Assembly (NCBI GenBank): GCA_023393635.1
Contig: JAEWKT010000044.1
Coordinates: 1-15,890 of the forward strand
Reading direction: 5' to 3'
Length of the DNA stretch: 15,890 nt
From: Pseudomonadota bacterium
GTDB taxonomy: Bacteria; Pseudomonadota; Gammaproteobacteria; Pseudomonadales; Moraxellaceae
Position 1 is the first letter of the stretch; the number at the start of each line of letters is the position of its first letter. The notes below the pieces were generated by a model, which was not told the DNA's origin, ran no database searches, and was given only the letters and a program-made list of their open reading frames with translations. The position numbers were made by a program, and so were the translations under genes. Shown piece by piece: positions 1 to 6,715 of the stretch.

Positions 1-211
1 GTTCATCACTTTGGTAGTTGTTGCCTGTTAACTCAGCCAATAAGGGCTCAAGCTCATCGGGGCAAGCACCATACAGCAATAACTTATTTTTTAATTCCTG
101 CCGTGAATACTCGCGCTTGCCCAAAAGTGCAAAAGCGGTGCCACGCAAACGTTGGCCAGTTAAGCTACCAGCAGGGCGAGAAAAATCATTATTTTGACGA
201 TAGGCCATCAT
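1..211 (-). CDS. recX: RecX regulatory protein, N-terminal part (partial at window edge)
   Basis: The minus strand from an ATG at 211 reads MMAYRQNNDFSRPAGSL..., then a stretch with LRGTAFALLGKREYSRQELKNK, the first three-helix repeat typical of RecX, and stays open to the window edge (70 codons seen). RecX binds RecA filaments in the cytoplasm and limits their extension, so its usual place directly downstream of recA supports the call. Two consecutive ATGs (211 and 208) could serve as start. A terminator hairpin at 285-324 separates it from recA, so it is probably expressed by read-through or from its own weak promoter. The C-terminal repeats lie outside the window. Confidence 0.85.
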   Translation of the reverse strand, partial: MMAYRQNNDFSRPAGSLTGQRLRGTAFALLGKREYSRQELKNKLLLYGACPDELEPLLAELTGNNYQSDE

Positions 212-284
212 TCATTAATCCGTGTTAGATAAGCGGTGTGGTTTGGTCTTACTTAGCCCTTAAGAATTTATAACCCTATAGAAG

Positions 285-324
285 AAAAAACGCCCTTACA
301 GCATAGGCTATAAAGGCGTTTTTA
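285..324 (-). terminator. Intrinsic terminator between recA and recX
   Basis: AAAACGCCCTTA (287-298) pairs with TAAAGGCGTTTT (311-322) with one mismatch around a 12-nt loop. On the minus strand the stem is followed by a T-run. It lies about 35 bp past the recA stop. The plus strand also ends in a short T-run, so it could act in both directions. It would reduce transcription into recX. Confidence 0.75.
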
Positions 325-357
325 TCACAATGTAGAGCATTTATACCAAGTGATGAT

Positions 358-1413
358 TTAAAGCTCTAACTCTGCCAAAGCAGGTTCAGCTTCATCATCT
401 TCTGGGGGCAATTTGCTAGGATCAATTTTCACCAATAACAAATCGCGTACTTGTTTGTCGATTTCGGCAGCGATGGTTGGGTTTTCCTCAAAATAACGAA
501 TCACATTGTTTTTACCCTGACCAATTTTACTGCCTTTATAGGCATACCATGCACCAGATTTTTGGACGATATCTTGAGCAGCCGCCAAATCAACCAGCTC
601 ACCCAGACGGTTTGTACCTTTACCGTACATAATTTGGAACAATGCTTCACGGAAAGGCGGTGCCATTTTGTTTTTCACCACTTTAACGCGGGTTTCAGAG
701 CCAGTGATTTCATCAGCTTCTTTGACCTGCCCAATGCGGCGAATATCCAGACGTACGGAGGCATAGAACTTCAGCGCATTACCCCCTGTGGTGGTTTCTG
801 GGCTACCAAACATCACGCCAATTTTCATACGGATCTGGTTAATGAAAATCACCATACAGTTAGAACGTTTGGCATTACCAGTAATTTTACGCAGTGCCTG
901 ACTCATTAAACGTGCTTGTAAGCCCATGTGTGAGTCACCCATTTCGCCTTCAATCTCGGCTTTAGGGGTCAGTGCGGCAACAGAATCTACGACGATCAAG
1001 TCCACTGCACCTGAGCGCACCAGCATATCGGCAATTTCAAGCGCCTGCTCACCATGATCGGGCTGTGACACCAGCAGGTTTTCAATATCAACACCCAGTT
1101 TGCGTGCATATTGCGGATCAAGTGCATGCTCGGCATCAATAAAGGCTGCCGTACCACCAGCTTTTTGGCACTCTGCAATCACTTGCAGGGTTAAGGTGGT
1201 TTTACCTGAAGACTCTGGGCCATAAATCTCTACAATACGGCCTTTAGGCAAACCACCAATACCAAGGGCAATATCTAAACTTAATGAACCTGTAGATATG
1301 GCTTCAATGGCTTGTACTGTGTTGTCGCCCAAGCGCATGACGGTATTTTTACCGAATTGTTTTTCAATTTGACTTAAAGCGGCACTGAGTGCTTTGCTTT
1401 TATTTTCATCCAT
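358..1413 (-). CDS. recA: RecA recombinase
   Basis: This is the 351-aa RecA strand-exchange ATPase, which forms filaments on ssDNA for homologous recombination and the DNA damage response. The Walker A motif GPESSGKTT lies at 65-73, the catalytic Glu at E95 (DAEHALD), Walker B at LIVVD 139-143, loop L1 near 154-163 and loop L2 near 193-214. The start is ATG 1413, preceded by GAGG at 8 nt. The core is Acinetobacter-like, but the tail after residue 325 is its own acidic sequence ending in ELEL. I see no CTGT-N8-ACAG LexA box upstream, which fits the known absence of LexA in Moraxellaceae. recX follows after a terminator. Confidence 0.98.
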   Translation of the reverse strand: MDENKSKALSAALSQIEKQFGKNTVMRLGDNTVQAIEAISTGSLSLDIALGIGGLPKGRIVEIYGPESSGKTTLTLQVIAECQKAGGTAAFIDAEHALDPQYARKLGVDIENLLVSQPDHGEQALEIADMLVRSGAVDLIVVDSVAALTPKAEIEGEMGDSHMGLQARLMSQALRKITGNAKRSNCMVIFINQIRMKIGVMFGSPETTTGGNALKFYASVRLDIRRIGQVKEADEITGSETRVKVVKNKMAPPFREALFQIMYGKGTNRLGELVDLAAAQDIVQKSGAWYAYKGSKIGQGKNNVIRYFEENPTIAAEIDKQVRDLLLVKIDPSKLPPEDDEAEPALAELEL

Positions 1414-1436
1414 CTCATTAACCTCATCGACTGTGT

Positions 1437-1450
1437 AGCGTTTATACGCT
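1437..1450 (-). promoter_or_regulatory. Short perfect hairpin in the recA leader
   Basis: The minus strand reads AGCGT-ATAA-ACGCT, a 5-bp stem with a 4-nt loop whose 3' side ends 23 nt before the recA start. If transcription starts near 1508 this lies inside a leader of about 95 nt. A long recA leader with regulatory structure has been reported in Acinetobacter baumannii; whether this hairpin matches it is inference. Confidence 0.35.
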
Positions 1451-1514
1451 GATTACTTGCAAAACTAAAGTGGATGCCTATGTTTATTAAATTGCTAATA
1501 CAACTTGGGCAGGC

Positions 1515-1520
1515 ACTATA
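1515..1520 (-). promoter_or_regulatory. Possible recA -10 element
   Basis: The minus strand carries TATAGT here, within CATTATAGT. No good -35 hexamer is visible at 16-18 bp (TTCAGT at 18 bp is the best), so the call is weak. It would put the transcription start near 1508 and give recA a leader of about 95 nt. Confidence 0.35.
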
Positions 1521-1593
1521 ATGACAAAAAATGCGGCAACTGAACAGGGCTAAAACAAGGAGTGCGACATAGTTTGTCGTATATAAGCCAGTG

Positions 1594-2061
1594 TTAATAA
1601 CCTTCGTCATCCGTACTGTAACTTGTTGAATTTTCTTGTTGAAAGCGATGAATTTGACGACGGTCACGCTTGTTCGGACGTTGCTCGGGTCGGGCCAAAT
1701 TAGCCAGTTTGCGCTGACTACTATAAAAGTCTCGCTTGGCTACACTTTCGACAGTTTCATCATATAAAAGCTGCGCTTGAGGTGCGCCACCACGTACTGC
1801 TGAGAGAGCTTTAATGACCACAGTTTTTTCATCAAAACCCTGACGAATGGTGAGCTGCATACCCACACGTACTTCCTTGCTTACTTTTACCCGACTGCCA
1901 TCGAAGTGCACTTTACCACCTTCAATGGCTTCTTTGGCAATACTACGGGTTTTAAAAAAACGGGCAGCCCACAACCATTTATCAATGCGCATTGTTTGCA
2001 CGGCCTGATTTTCCAATGAGTCACCTTGCGTGTGTTCTGAATTTTTTTCAGTATTTTTCAT
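1594..2061 (-). CDS. hslR: Hsp15-type ribosome-associated S4-domain protein
   Basis: The gene encodes 155 aa from the ATG at 2061. An S4 RNA-binding domain at about 24-73 begins MRIDKWLWAARFFKTRS and includes EGGKVHFDG, followed by the basic tail seen in E. coli HslR (133 aa). Hsp15 binds 50S subunits carrying a stalled nascent chain and helps recycle them. The start at 2061 has a weak GGA at 6 nt; ATG 2067 is an alternative, and ATG 1992 would leave only the bare S4 domain. It begins 10 bp after the yrfG stop, matching the yrfG-hslR order of enterobacteria, so both are probably co-transcribed. The longer, Gln/Asp-rich N-terminus is a local feature. Confidence 0.9.
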   Translation of the reverse strand: MKNTEKNSEHTQGDSLENQAVQTMRIDKWLWAARFFKTRSIAKEAIEGGKVHFDGSRVKVSKEVRVGMQLTIRQGFDEKTVVIKALSAVRGGAPQAQLLYDETVESVAKRDFYSSQRKLANLARPEQRPNKRDRRQIHRFQQENSTSYSTDDEGY

Positions 2062-2071
2062 TAACATTCCG

Positions 2072-2764
2072 TCAGTAAGTTTCCTCGGTCTGATGTGCAA
2101 TAAGCCCTAAGCTTTTGCTTAGTTCATTTAATTGGTCTATTGCTGGAAATTTCAACTGCTGACGCTTGGGTAATTGACTGTCTGGTTGACTAATTCCCAG
2201 TACTTGCCCAATGCCGTAATGCTGCGCGGCATGTAATACAGGTTCGCTGTCATCAATAAATAAACTGCGGGATTTTTCAAACGAATAATGCTGCGCCAAT
2301 TGGTGCCAAAATGATTCCTGTTCTTTGGCAAAGCCTAGATCATGACTGCTAATCAGCTGGTCAAAATATCCTGCAATGCCAGTTTTTTGCATTTTAATGT
2401 CTAACACAATGGGGTGAGCATTAGTGACTAGCCAGATGGTTTTACCTGCCTGTTTTAGATCTTGCAGTAACTCTAACGCTTGGGGCCGTAAACGAATCTG
2501 ATCTTGATATTGTATTTTGAGCATGGTTAGATCGATTTTTAAATAGTCACTCCAGTAGGGCAGTGAATACCAATTAAGCGTGCCTTCCTGGGCTTTAAAC
2601 TCTGGCTTTAATAGTTCAATGGCTTGTTCCAGTGGATGCTGGTTTTGTATCGCCCACGCTTGTGGCACGGCTTGCTGCCAGAATAAGTTATCAAATGCCA
2701 GGTCAAGTAGCGTGCCATCCATGTCAAACATGACCAAATCAATAGACTGCCAGTGAATATTCAA
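2072..2764 (-). CDS. yrfG: HAD-family GMP/IMP nucleotidase (YrfG-like)
   Basis: This 230-aa protein matches E. coli YrfG (222 aa) along its length. HAD motif I DMDGT is at 14-18 (nucleophile D14, acid D16), followed by LLDLAFDN as in YrfG. Motif II is T114 in VTNAH, the motif III lysine is K147, and motif IV is IDDS at 170-173. The E. coli enzyme dephosphorylates GMP and IMP in the cytoplasm. The start codon is TTG at 2764: an AGGAAA Shine-Dalgarno lies 5 nt ahead and the N-terminus then aligns with YrfG, while the next ATG (M12) would cut into the first beta strand. hslR follows after 10 bp. The divergent cysQ starts only 32 bp away, so the two promoters must overlap. Confidence 0.9.
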   Translation of the reverse strand: MNIHWQSIDLVMFDMDGTLLDLAFDNLFWQQAVPQAWAIQNQHPLEQAIELLKPEFKAQEGTLNWYSLPYWSDYLKIDLTMLKIQYQDQIRLRPQALELLQDLKQAGKTIWLVTNAHPIVLDIKMQKTGIAGYFDQLISSHDLGFAKEQESFWHQLAQHYSFEKSRSLFIDDSEPVLHAAQHYGIGQVLGISQPDSQLPKRQQLKFPAIDQLNELSKSLGLIAHQTEETY

Positions 2765-2796
2765 TAGTATTTCCTATAAGACCAAAGAGTGAACAT

Positions 2797-3666
2797 ATGA
2801 TTAAAACTAGCAAGATACTGGATGAACATGCCATCAATAGCTTGGTCGAACTGGTATTTAGAGTCAATCAGCGTTTATGTGAATTTTATCAACATTATCA
2901 ACAAAACCAGGCCTTACAGATTTCAAATAAACAGGACAATTCACCTGTCACTGAAGCAGATATGGCCGCGCACCATATGATTGAGCAAGGTTTAAATCAC
3001 CTTACACCAACGATACCTGTATTGTCTGAGGAATCATCAAGCTATGAGCTGCGTCATGAATGGCAACAATTTTGGCTGGTTGATCCCTTGGACGGCACAC
3101 GTGAGTTTATTAATAAAACGGGCGAGTTTACTGTCAATATTGCTTTAATTATAAAAGGAAAGGTTGTATTTTCGCTCATTGGGGTGCCGACGCTCAAGCG
3201 TATTTATTTATGCCAACAGGGTGAGCCTGTTTATCGTATTGATGAGGCAGGACAAGAAAAAAACAGGCAGCCAATTGCGGTGCAGCCTGTGGATTTGGCA
3301 CATTGGAAAATTGCCATTAGCCGTCGTAGTGAATGGAAAGTGTATCAGCAATTTAAACAGGCACTGGATACCAGTAGCCAGGCCTTTAGCTGTAATAATG
3401 CAGGCAGTGCTTATAAGTTTTGCTTAATGCTGGAAGGTGAAGTTGACGTTTATCCACGTTTTCATCCTACCAGTGAATGGGATACTGCATCAGGGCAGGG
3501 ACTGCTAGAAGCGATTGGTGGCGGGCTTTTTGATTTGCAGGGCAAGCCATTTTGTTATAACCAGCGTCACGATTTACTCAATGGCAACTTTGTGGCTGTG
3601 CGGCATTTGGATTATTTACCCGCAGCACTCAAAGCTGCTAATCAAGCTATTGAAGCAGTAGGCTAA
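2797..3666 (+). CDS. cysQ: 3'(2'),5'-bisphosphate nucleotidase CysQ
   Basis: This 289-aa member of the inositol-monophosphatase superfamily is longer than E. coli CysQ (246 aa). CysQ converts 3'-phosphoadenosine 5'-phosphate, the by-product of sulfate assimilation, to AMP with Mg2+ or Li+-sensitive metal binding. Metal ligands are visible: E78 in LSEES, D96 and D99 in VDPLDGT, and D229 in EWDTASG. The motif DNSPVTEAD (47-55) and GEFTVNIALI also fit CysQ. The ATG at 2797 follows an AGAG-type ribosome-binding site. The extra length is mostly N-terminal (about 20 residues) and in the middle. The gene is divergent from yrfG, another nucleotide phosphatase, and is followed on the same strand by a histidine phosphatase gene. 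Confidence 0.92.
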   Translation: MIKTSKILDEHAINSLVELVFRVNQRLCEFYQHYQQNQALQISNKQDNSPVTEADMAAHHMIEQGLNHLTPTIPVLSEESSSYELRHEWQQFWLVDPLDGTREFINKTGEFTVNIALIIKGKVVFSLIGVPTLKRIYLCQQGEPVYRIDEAGQEKNRQPIAVQPVDLAHWKIAISRRSEWKVYQQFKQALDTSSQAFSCNNAGSAYKFCLMLEGEVDVYPRFHPTSEWDTASGQGLLEAIGGGLFDLQGKPFCYNQRHDLLNGNFVAVRHLDYLPAALKAANQAIEAVG

Positions 3667-3733
3667 ATAGGCGTTTAAAACCAAGCCATGCTATAGTGAA
3701 GCGTCTATGGTGATTTGCTCAGTGAGTTAATTC

Positions 3734-4573
3734 GTGACAAATGCCCTCAAACAATATTTGCCTGCCTCCATGTTTCAGGCCGTGGATTTATTGCCCAAAA
3801 ATGGCCAGCCGATGGTGCTGCTGACGCGCCATTCTATCCGTGAGCCAGCCGATAAGCAGGGTTTTGCCACTTATCAGTTGCCCCTTACTCAAGTTGGACG
3901 TAACTTGGCATTTGAGTGGGGACACTGGCTAAGCCAGAACTCTGATTTGCAAATTGCAGCCTGTTTAAGTAGTCCAATTCCGCGTTGCGTAGATACCGCC
4001 AGCGAAATGCTTAAAGGTGCTAAGCTCATCAATGGCATCCATAACGGTACGATTCAGCGAATTGAAAACAGCCCGATTTTAAGTCATACCACGCAAGACA
4101 GCACGGCTCAAAGTGGCATCATTCAAAATGACATGACACAAAGTCTTGCATTAACTATTGATCAGCATGGTTTATTGGTAGAGCCAGGTAGTTTTGTGCT
4201 TGATATTGCACAAGCTGGGCCACACTTTATGCAAAAAGGGGCACTAACGTTTATTAATCAGTTTTTAAACCATCAATTACCAGGCATGAAAATGCCAATT
4301 GAGGGCGCACAGGATATTTTAAGGCTGCTGTTTAACCATTTGCCCAAACAGAACAATCAACTATTATTGGCAGTGAGCCACGACACCATACTGGCTGCAT
4401 TATTTTCAGTGATGGCAGGGCAGTCCAAAATTGAGCGTCAAGACTGGCCAGATATGATGGAAGGCGCTTTTTTGTGGTTTGATGGCGACCAGTTTGAACA
4501 CAGTGTAGTGAACTGGATTTGGCGTGGTCAGTATTATCGTTTTAAACCTCAATTAAGCCAACATTCAACTTAA
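3734..4573 (+). CDS. Histidine phosphatase family protein
   Basis: This 279-aa protein carries the branch-2-like motif RHSIREP at 32-38, with the expected phospho-accepting H33, and the second conserved histidine in SHDT (H216, D217). No signal peptide is seen, so it is probably cytoplasmic, unlike periplasmic acid phosphatases. The substrate cannot be told. Residues about 117-137 are a Gln/Thr/Ser-rich insert that looks like a disordered loop between the two halves of the fold. The start is GTG at 3734 with GTGAG 7 nt ahead; ATG 3770 is an alternative. It lies 67 bp behind cysQ on the same strand and converges with the next gene. Family call firm, function open. Confidence 0.8.
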   Translation: MTNALKQYLPASMFQAVDLLPKNGQPMVLLTRHSIREPADKQGFATYQLPLTQVGRNLAFEWGHWLSQNSDLQIAACLSSPIPRCVDTASEMLKGAKLINGIHNGTIQRIENSPILSHTTQDSTAQSGIIQNDMTQSLALTIDQHGLLVEPGSFVLDIAQAGPHFMQKGALTFINQFLNHQLPGMKMPIEGAQDILRLLFNHLPKQNNQLLLAVSHDTILAALFSVMAGQSKIERQDWPDMMEGAFLWFDGDQFEHSVVNWIWRGQYYRFKPQLSQHST

Positions 4574-4608
4574 ATCTGCATTCAATCTATCGCTCTTAAG
4601 TGACTAAT

Positions 4609-5157
4609 TTACTTTTGATTTCTTTGCATGGTTTTATCACCAAGATGATCATATTCAGTATTGCTAGCGTCTACATTTGCAGTCTCTTCATCAACCTGAA
4701 TATGCAAAGTTTCAAAACGGACTCGGCCTTGCTTGATAGCCTGTTCAATGGCAAGCTGGCCTTTGCTTAAGCGTGCGCCACCACTTTTAATATCCATCAA
4801 TACTACTTCGATATGTTCTGCGCCTAAGTTGCCATCGCGCCAGTCGGTATAGCCATCAAAAATGACATAATCGACTGGATCCCCCAGAAATTTGGCATCC
4901 GAGGGTAGATATTCAAACTCAGGCAGTAAGGGGGCGAACTGTTCGGCAATGCGTCCTTTAATAGTGGCTCTACTGGTGTTCAGGCTTTTTTTCACTGCTT
5001 GCTGGGTGTCTTGCTGATGTGCCAGCATAAGATCCTGGATTTTTTGTTCATATTCAGCAATCACTGCACTGTTGCGTGTGCCAGATAAAGCAACATAGCA
5101 CAGCAATACACCAATAAAGATACCTATAACAATAGCAAATGTAATGCTCATCACCAT
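4609..5157 (-). CDS. Membrane-anchored Holliday-junction-resolvase-like protein
   Basis: The 182-aa product from ATG 5157 (GAG 7 nt ahead) has one N-terminal membrane segment at about 3-24, an amphipathic Gln-rich stretch, and then a nuclease-like domain with GDPVDYVIFDG (about 92-102) and MDIKSG (about 121-126). These are the D and DxK parts of a PD-(D/E)XK fold. The pattern fits the Endonuc_Holl family, distant relatives of archaeal Hjc-type resolvases; the biological role of these membrane-tethered versions is not established. A GTG at 5184 would add nine residues but has no clear ribosome-binding site. The gene converges with the histidine phosphatase gene and has the acyl-CoA dehydrogenase terminator just upstream. 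Confidence 0.7.
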   Translation of the reverse strand: MVMSITFAIVIGIFIGVLLCYVALSGTRNSAVIAEYEQKIQDLMLAHQQDTQQAVKKSLNTSRATIKGRIAEQFAPLLPEFEYLPSDAKFLGDPVDYVIFDGYTDWRDGNLGAEHIEVVLMDIKSGGARLSKGQLAIEQAIKQGRVRFETLHIQVDEETANVDASNTEYDHLGDKTMQRNQK

Positions 5158-5204
5158 AAAAAGCTCAAAAAGGCAATCGATCACTCATGGTAAAACAAAG
5201 CCCA

Positions 5205-5240
5205 TAAAAAAAGGCACTATAGCGATGACTATAATGCCTT
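5205..5240 (-). terminator. Intrinsic terminator after the acyl-CoA dehydrogenase gene
   Basis: AAGGCACTATAG (5211-5222) pairs with CTATAATGCCTT (5229-5240) with one mismatch and a 6-nt loop. On the minus strand the stem runs into seven T residues. It ends acyl-CoA dehydrogenase transcription before the resolvase-like gene starts. Confidence 0.8.
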
Positions 5241-5321
5241 GAGGCGTAATATGTTGGAATACTTAATATGGTCATCTAAATTTAGCCAGTTTAAATAAAT
5301 AACCCAACTGATTAAACTAAG

Positions 5322-6485
5322 CTAGTACCCCAATTGACGACTGGCCAAATCTTTCATGATTTCTTCGGCACCACCACCAATCATTTGCACTTTCACTTCA
5401 CGGTAAATACGTTCGGATTGAGTACCACGCATAAAGCCCATGCCGCCCAGAGTTTGTACAGCAGCATCGGCACAAAACTGCATGGTGCGTGTGGCGACGT
5501 TTTTAAGCATACAAATCTGGGCAATTAATTCAGAGCCTTGCAGGTTGGTTTGTCCCATTTTCCAGGCAGTTTCTTCAAGTAAGGCGCGGGTAGTGGCGAG
5601 TTGTGTGGCCATGTCGACCAGTTTGTGGCGTACCACCTGATGATCTATCAGACGCTTGCCAAAGGTTTTACGATCCTGAGCCCATGCTAATGCTTCGTCA
5701 TAGCACACTTTGGCAAACCCATAACAGGACGCTGCCAGCCAGAAGCGCTCCATATTAAAGTTTTGCATAATGACCATAAAGCCCATATTTTCTGGTCCAA
5801 TCAGATTTCCCACGGGAACACGGCATTCATCAAAATGCAACTGAGCGGTATCAGATGCCCACCAGCCCATTTTGTCTAAAGGCGTTTTGGTAAATCCTGG
5901 CGTATCGCCCTCAATCAGCAGCATGGATACACCGCTGGCTCCTTTGGCATCTGGGTCGGTACGTACAGCGACAGTGTAATAATCAGCGCGAATGCCAGAA
6001 GTAATAAAGGTCTTTTCACCGCTCACAACATAATGGTCACCATCACGAATGGCTTTGGTTTTTAAATTGGCCACATCCGAACCACCGCCAGGTTCAGTAA
6101 TCGCAAGGGCAGAAATTTTCTCACCTGATAAAATTTGTGGCAGGACGCGGGCTTTTAACTCATCACTACCGAAGTTCTTAATCGGCGGCGTGCCAATACC
6201 ATGTGACATAAGCGAAGCCAATACACCACCAGAGCCGCATTGAGATAGCTCATAAGTCGCTATCAGCGTATAAAATACATCGACGTCAGGAATACCACCG
6301 TATTGCTCAGGATAGCCAATACCCAGTAATCCTACTTCAGCCGCGCTTTTATACAGCTCGCGTGGAAAGGTTTCTGCTTCATCCCATTCATTGACAAATG
6401 GGGTAATTTGCTGGGCAGTGAATTTACGAATTGTTTCGGCAAATGCGCGGTGATCATCGGTGTAATAGCTGGTGTTGTAGTCCAT
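5322..6485 (-). CDS. Acyl-CoA dehydrogenase
   Basis: This is a full-length 387-aa FAD-dependent acyl-CoA dehydrogenase, catalysing the first, alpha-beta desaturation step of fatty or branched acyl-CoA oxidation. The FAD/substrate signature AITEPGGGSD lies at 128-137, DRKTFGK at 271-277, and the C-terminal IGGGAEEIM at 369-377. The position of the catalytic Glu of medium-chain enzymes is a glycine here; the base is more likely E246 in NMERFWLAA, as in isovaleryl-CoA and long-chain dehydrogenases. The exact acyl substrate is unknown. The start is ATG 6485 with a distant GGAA. The gene is monocistronic: it has its own terminator at 5205-5240 and a promoter-like region near 6566. Confidence 0.93.
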   Translation of the reverse strand: MDYNTSYYTDDHRAFAETIRKFTAQQITPFVNEWDEAETFPRELYKSAAEVGLLGIGYPEQYGGIPDVDVFYTLIATYELSQCGSGGVLASLMSHGIGTPPIKNFGSDELKARVLPQILSGEKISALAITEPGGGSDVANLKTKAIRDGDHYVVSGEKTFITSGIRADYYTVAVRTDPDAKGASGVSMLLIEGDTPGFTKTPLDKMGWWASDTAQLHFDECRVPVGNLIGPENMGFMVIMQNFNMERFWLAASCYGFAKVCYDEALAWAQDRKTFGKRLIDHQVVRHKLVDMATQLATTRALLEETAWKMGQTNLQGSELIAQICMLKNVATRTMQFCADAAVQTLGGMGFMRGTQSERIYREVKVQMIGGGAEEIMKDLASRQLGY

Positions 6486-6565
6486 ATTATTCAGGTTCCG
6501 TCCTTTGATTATTCATGATTCTGGCATGCTTTATCCCAAAGCAAGGTGGTCAGAATGCTCAATTT

Positions 6566-6587
6566 ATCATAACAAAAATGTCGTTAT
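6566..6587 (-). promoter_or_regulatory. Extended -10 promoter and overlapping palindrome upstream of the acyl-CoA dehydrogenase
   Basis: The minus strand has TGTTATGAT, an extended -10 with TATGAT at 6566-6571. An imperfect palindrome, ATAAC-N9-GTTAT (6569-6587, 7 of 9 pairs matching), overlaps it. That geometry suits a repressor operator. No regulator gene is next to it. The rest of 6486-6715 holds the terminator and a second inverted repeat listed separately. Confidence 0.4.
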
Positions 6588-6618
6588 TTTTTTAAAATGA
6601 AATTTAATGAGTTGAAAT

Positions 6619-6651
6619 AAAAAGGCTGTACCGAATAACAGTACAGCCTTT
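6619..6651 (-). terminator. Intrinsic terminator after the 219-aa gene
   Basis: AAAGGCTGTAC (6621-6631) and GTACAGCCTTT (6641-6651) form a perfect 11-bp stem with a 9-nt loop. On the minus strand it is followed by TTTTTATTT. It terminates the queF operon. Confidence 0.85.
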
Positions 6652-6658
6652 GATGCTG

Positions 6659-6694
6659 TATTTTCAGGCAAGCGCAAAAGGGCAGCTGAAAATA
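6659..6694. repeat. Inverted repeat of unknown role
   Basis: TATTTTCAG (6659-6667) and CTGAAAATA (6686-6694) are perfect complements separated by 18 nt. It lies just past the stop of the 219-aa gene and before the strong terminator. It lacks a T-run, so it may be a transcript-stabilising hairpin. Confidence 0.35.
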
Positions 6695-6715
6695 GCAGAA
6701 AGTGGCTGGGCTAAA

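Noticed and set aside
451..909. Plus-strand ORF of 152 codons opposite recA
   Set aside because: It is a shadow of the highly conserved recA coding strand with no recognisable protein features.
1563..1581. CGACA/TGTCG inverted repeat after hslR as a terminator
   Set aside because: The stem is only 5 bp and lacks a T-run on either strand.
1414..1593. LexA (SOS) box upstream of recA
   Set aside because: No CTGT-N8-ACAG arrangement is present; isolated CTGT or ACAG do not pair at the right spacing.
4574..4608. Bidirectional terminator between the convergent histidine phosphatase and resolvase-like genes
   Set aside because: Only a 6-bp repeat (ACTTAA/TTAAGT) with a loop above 20 nt is found and no T-run follows.
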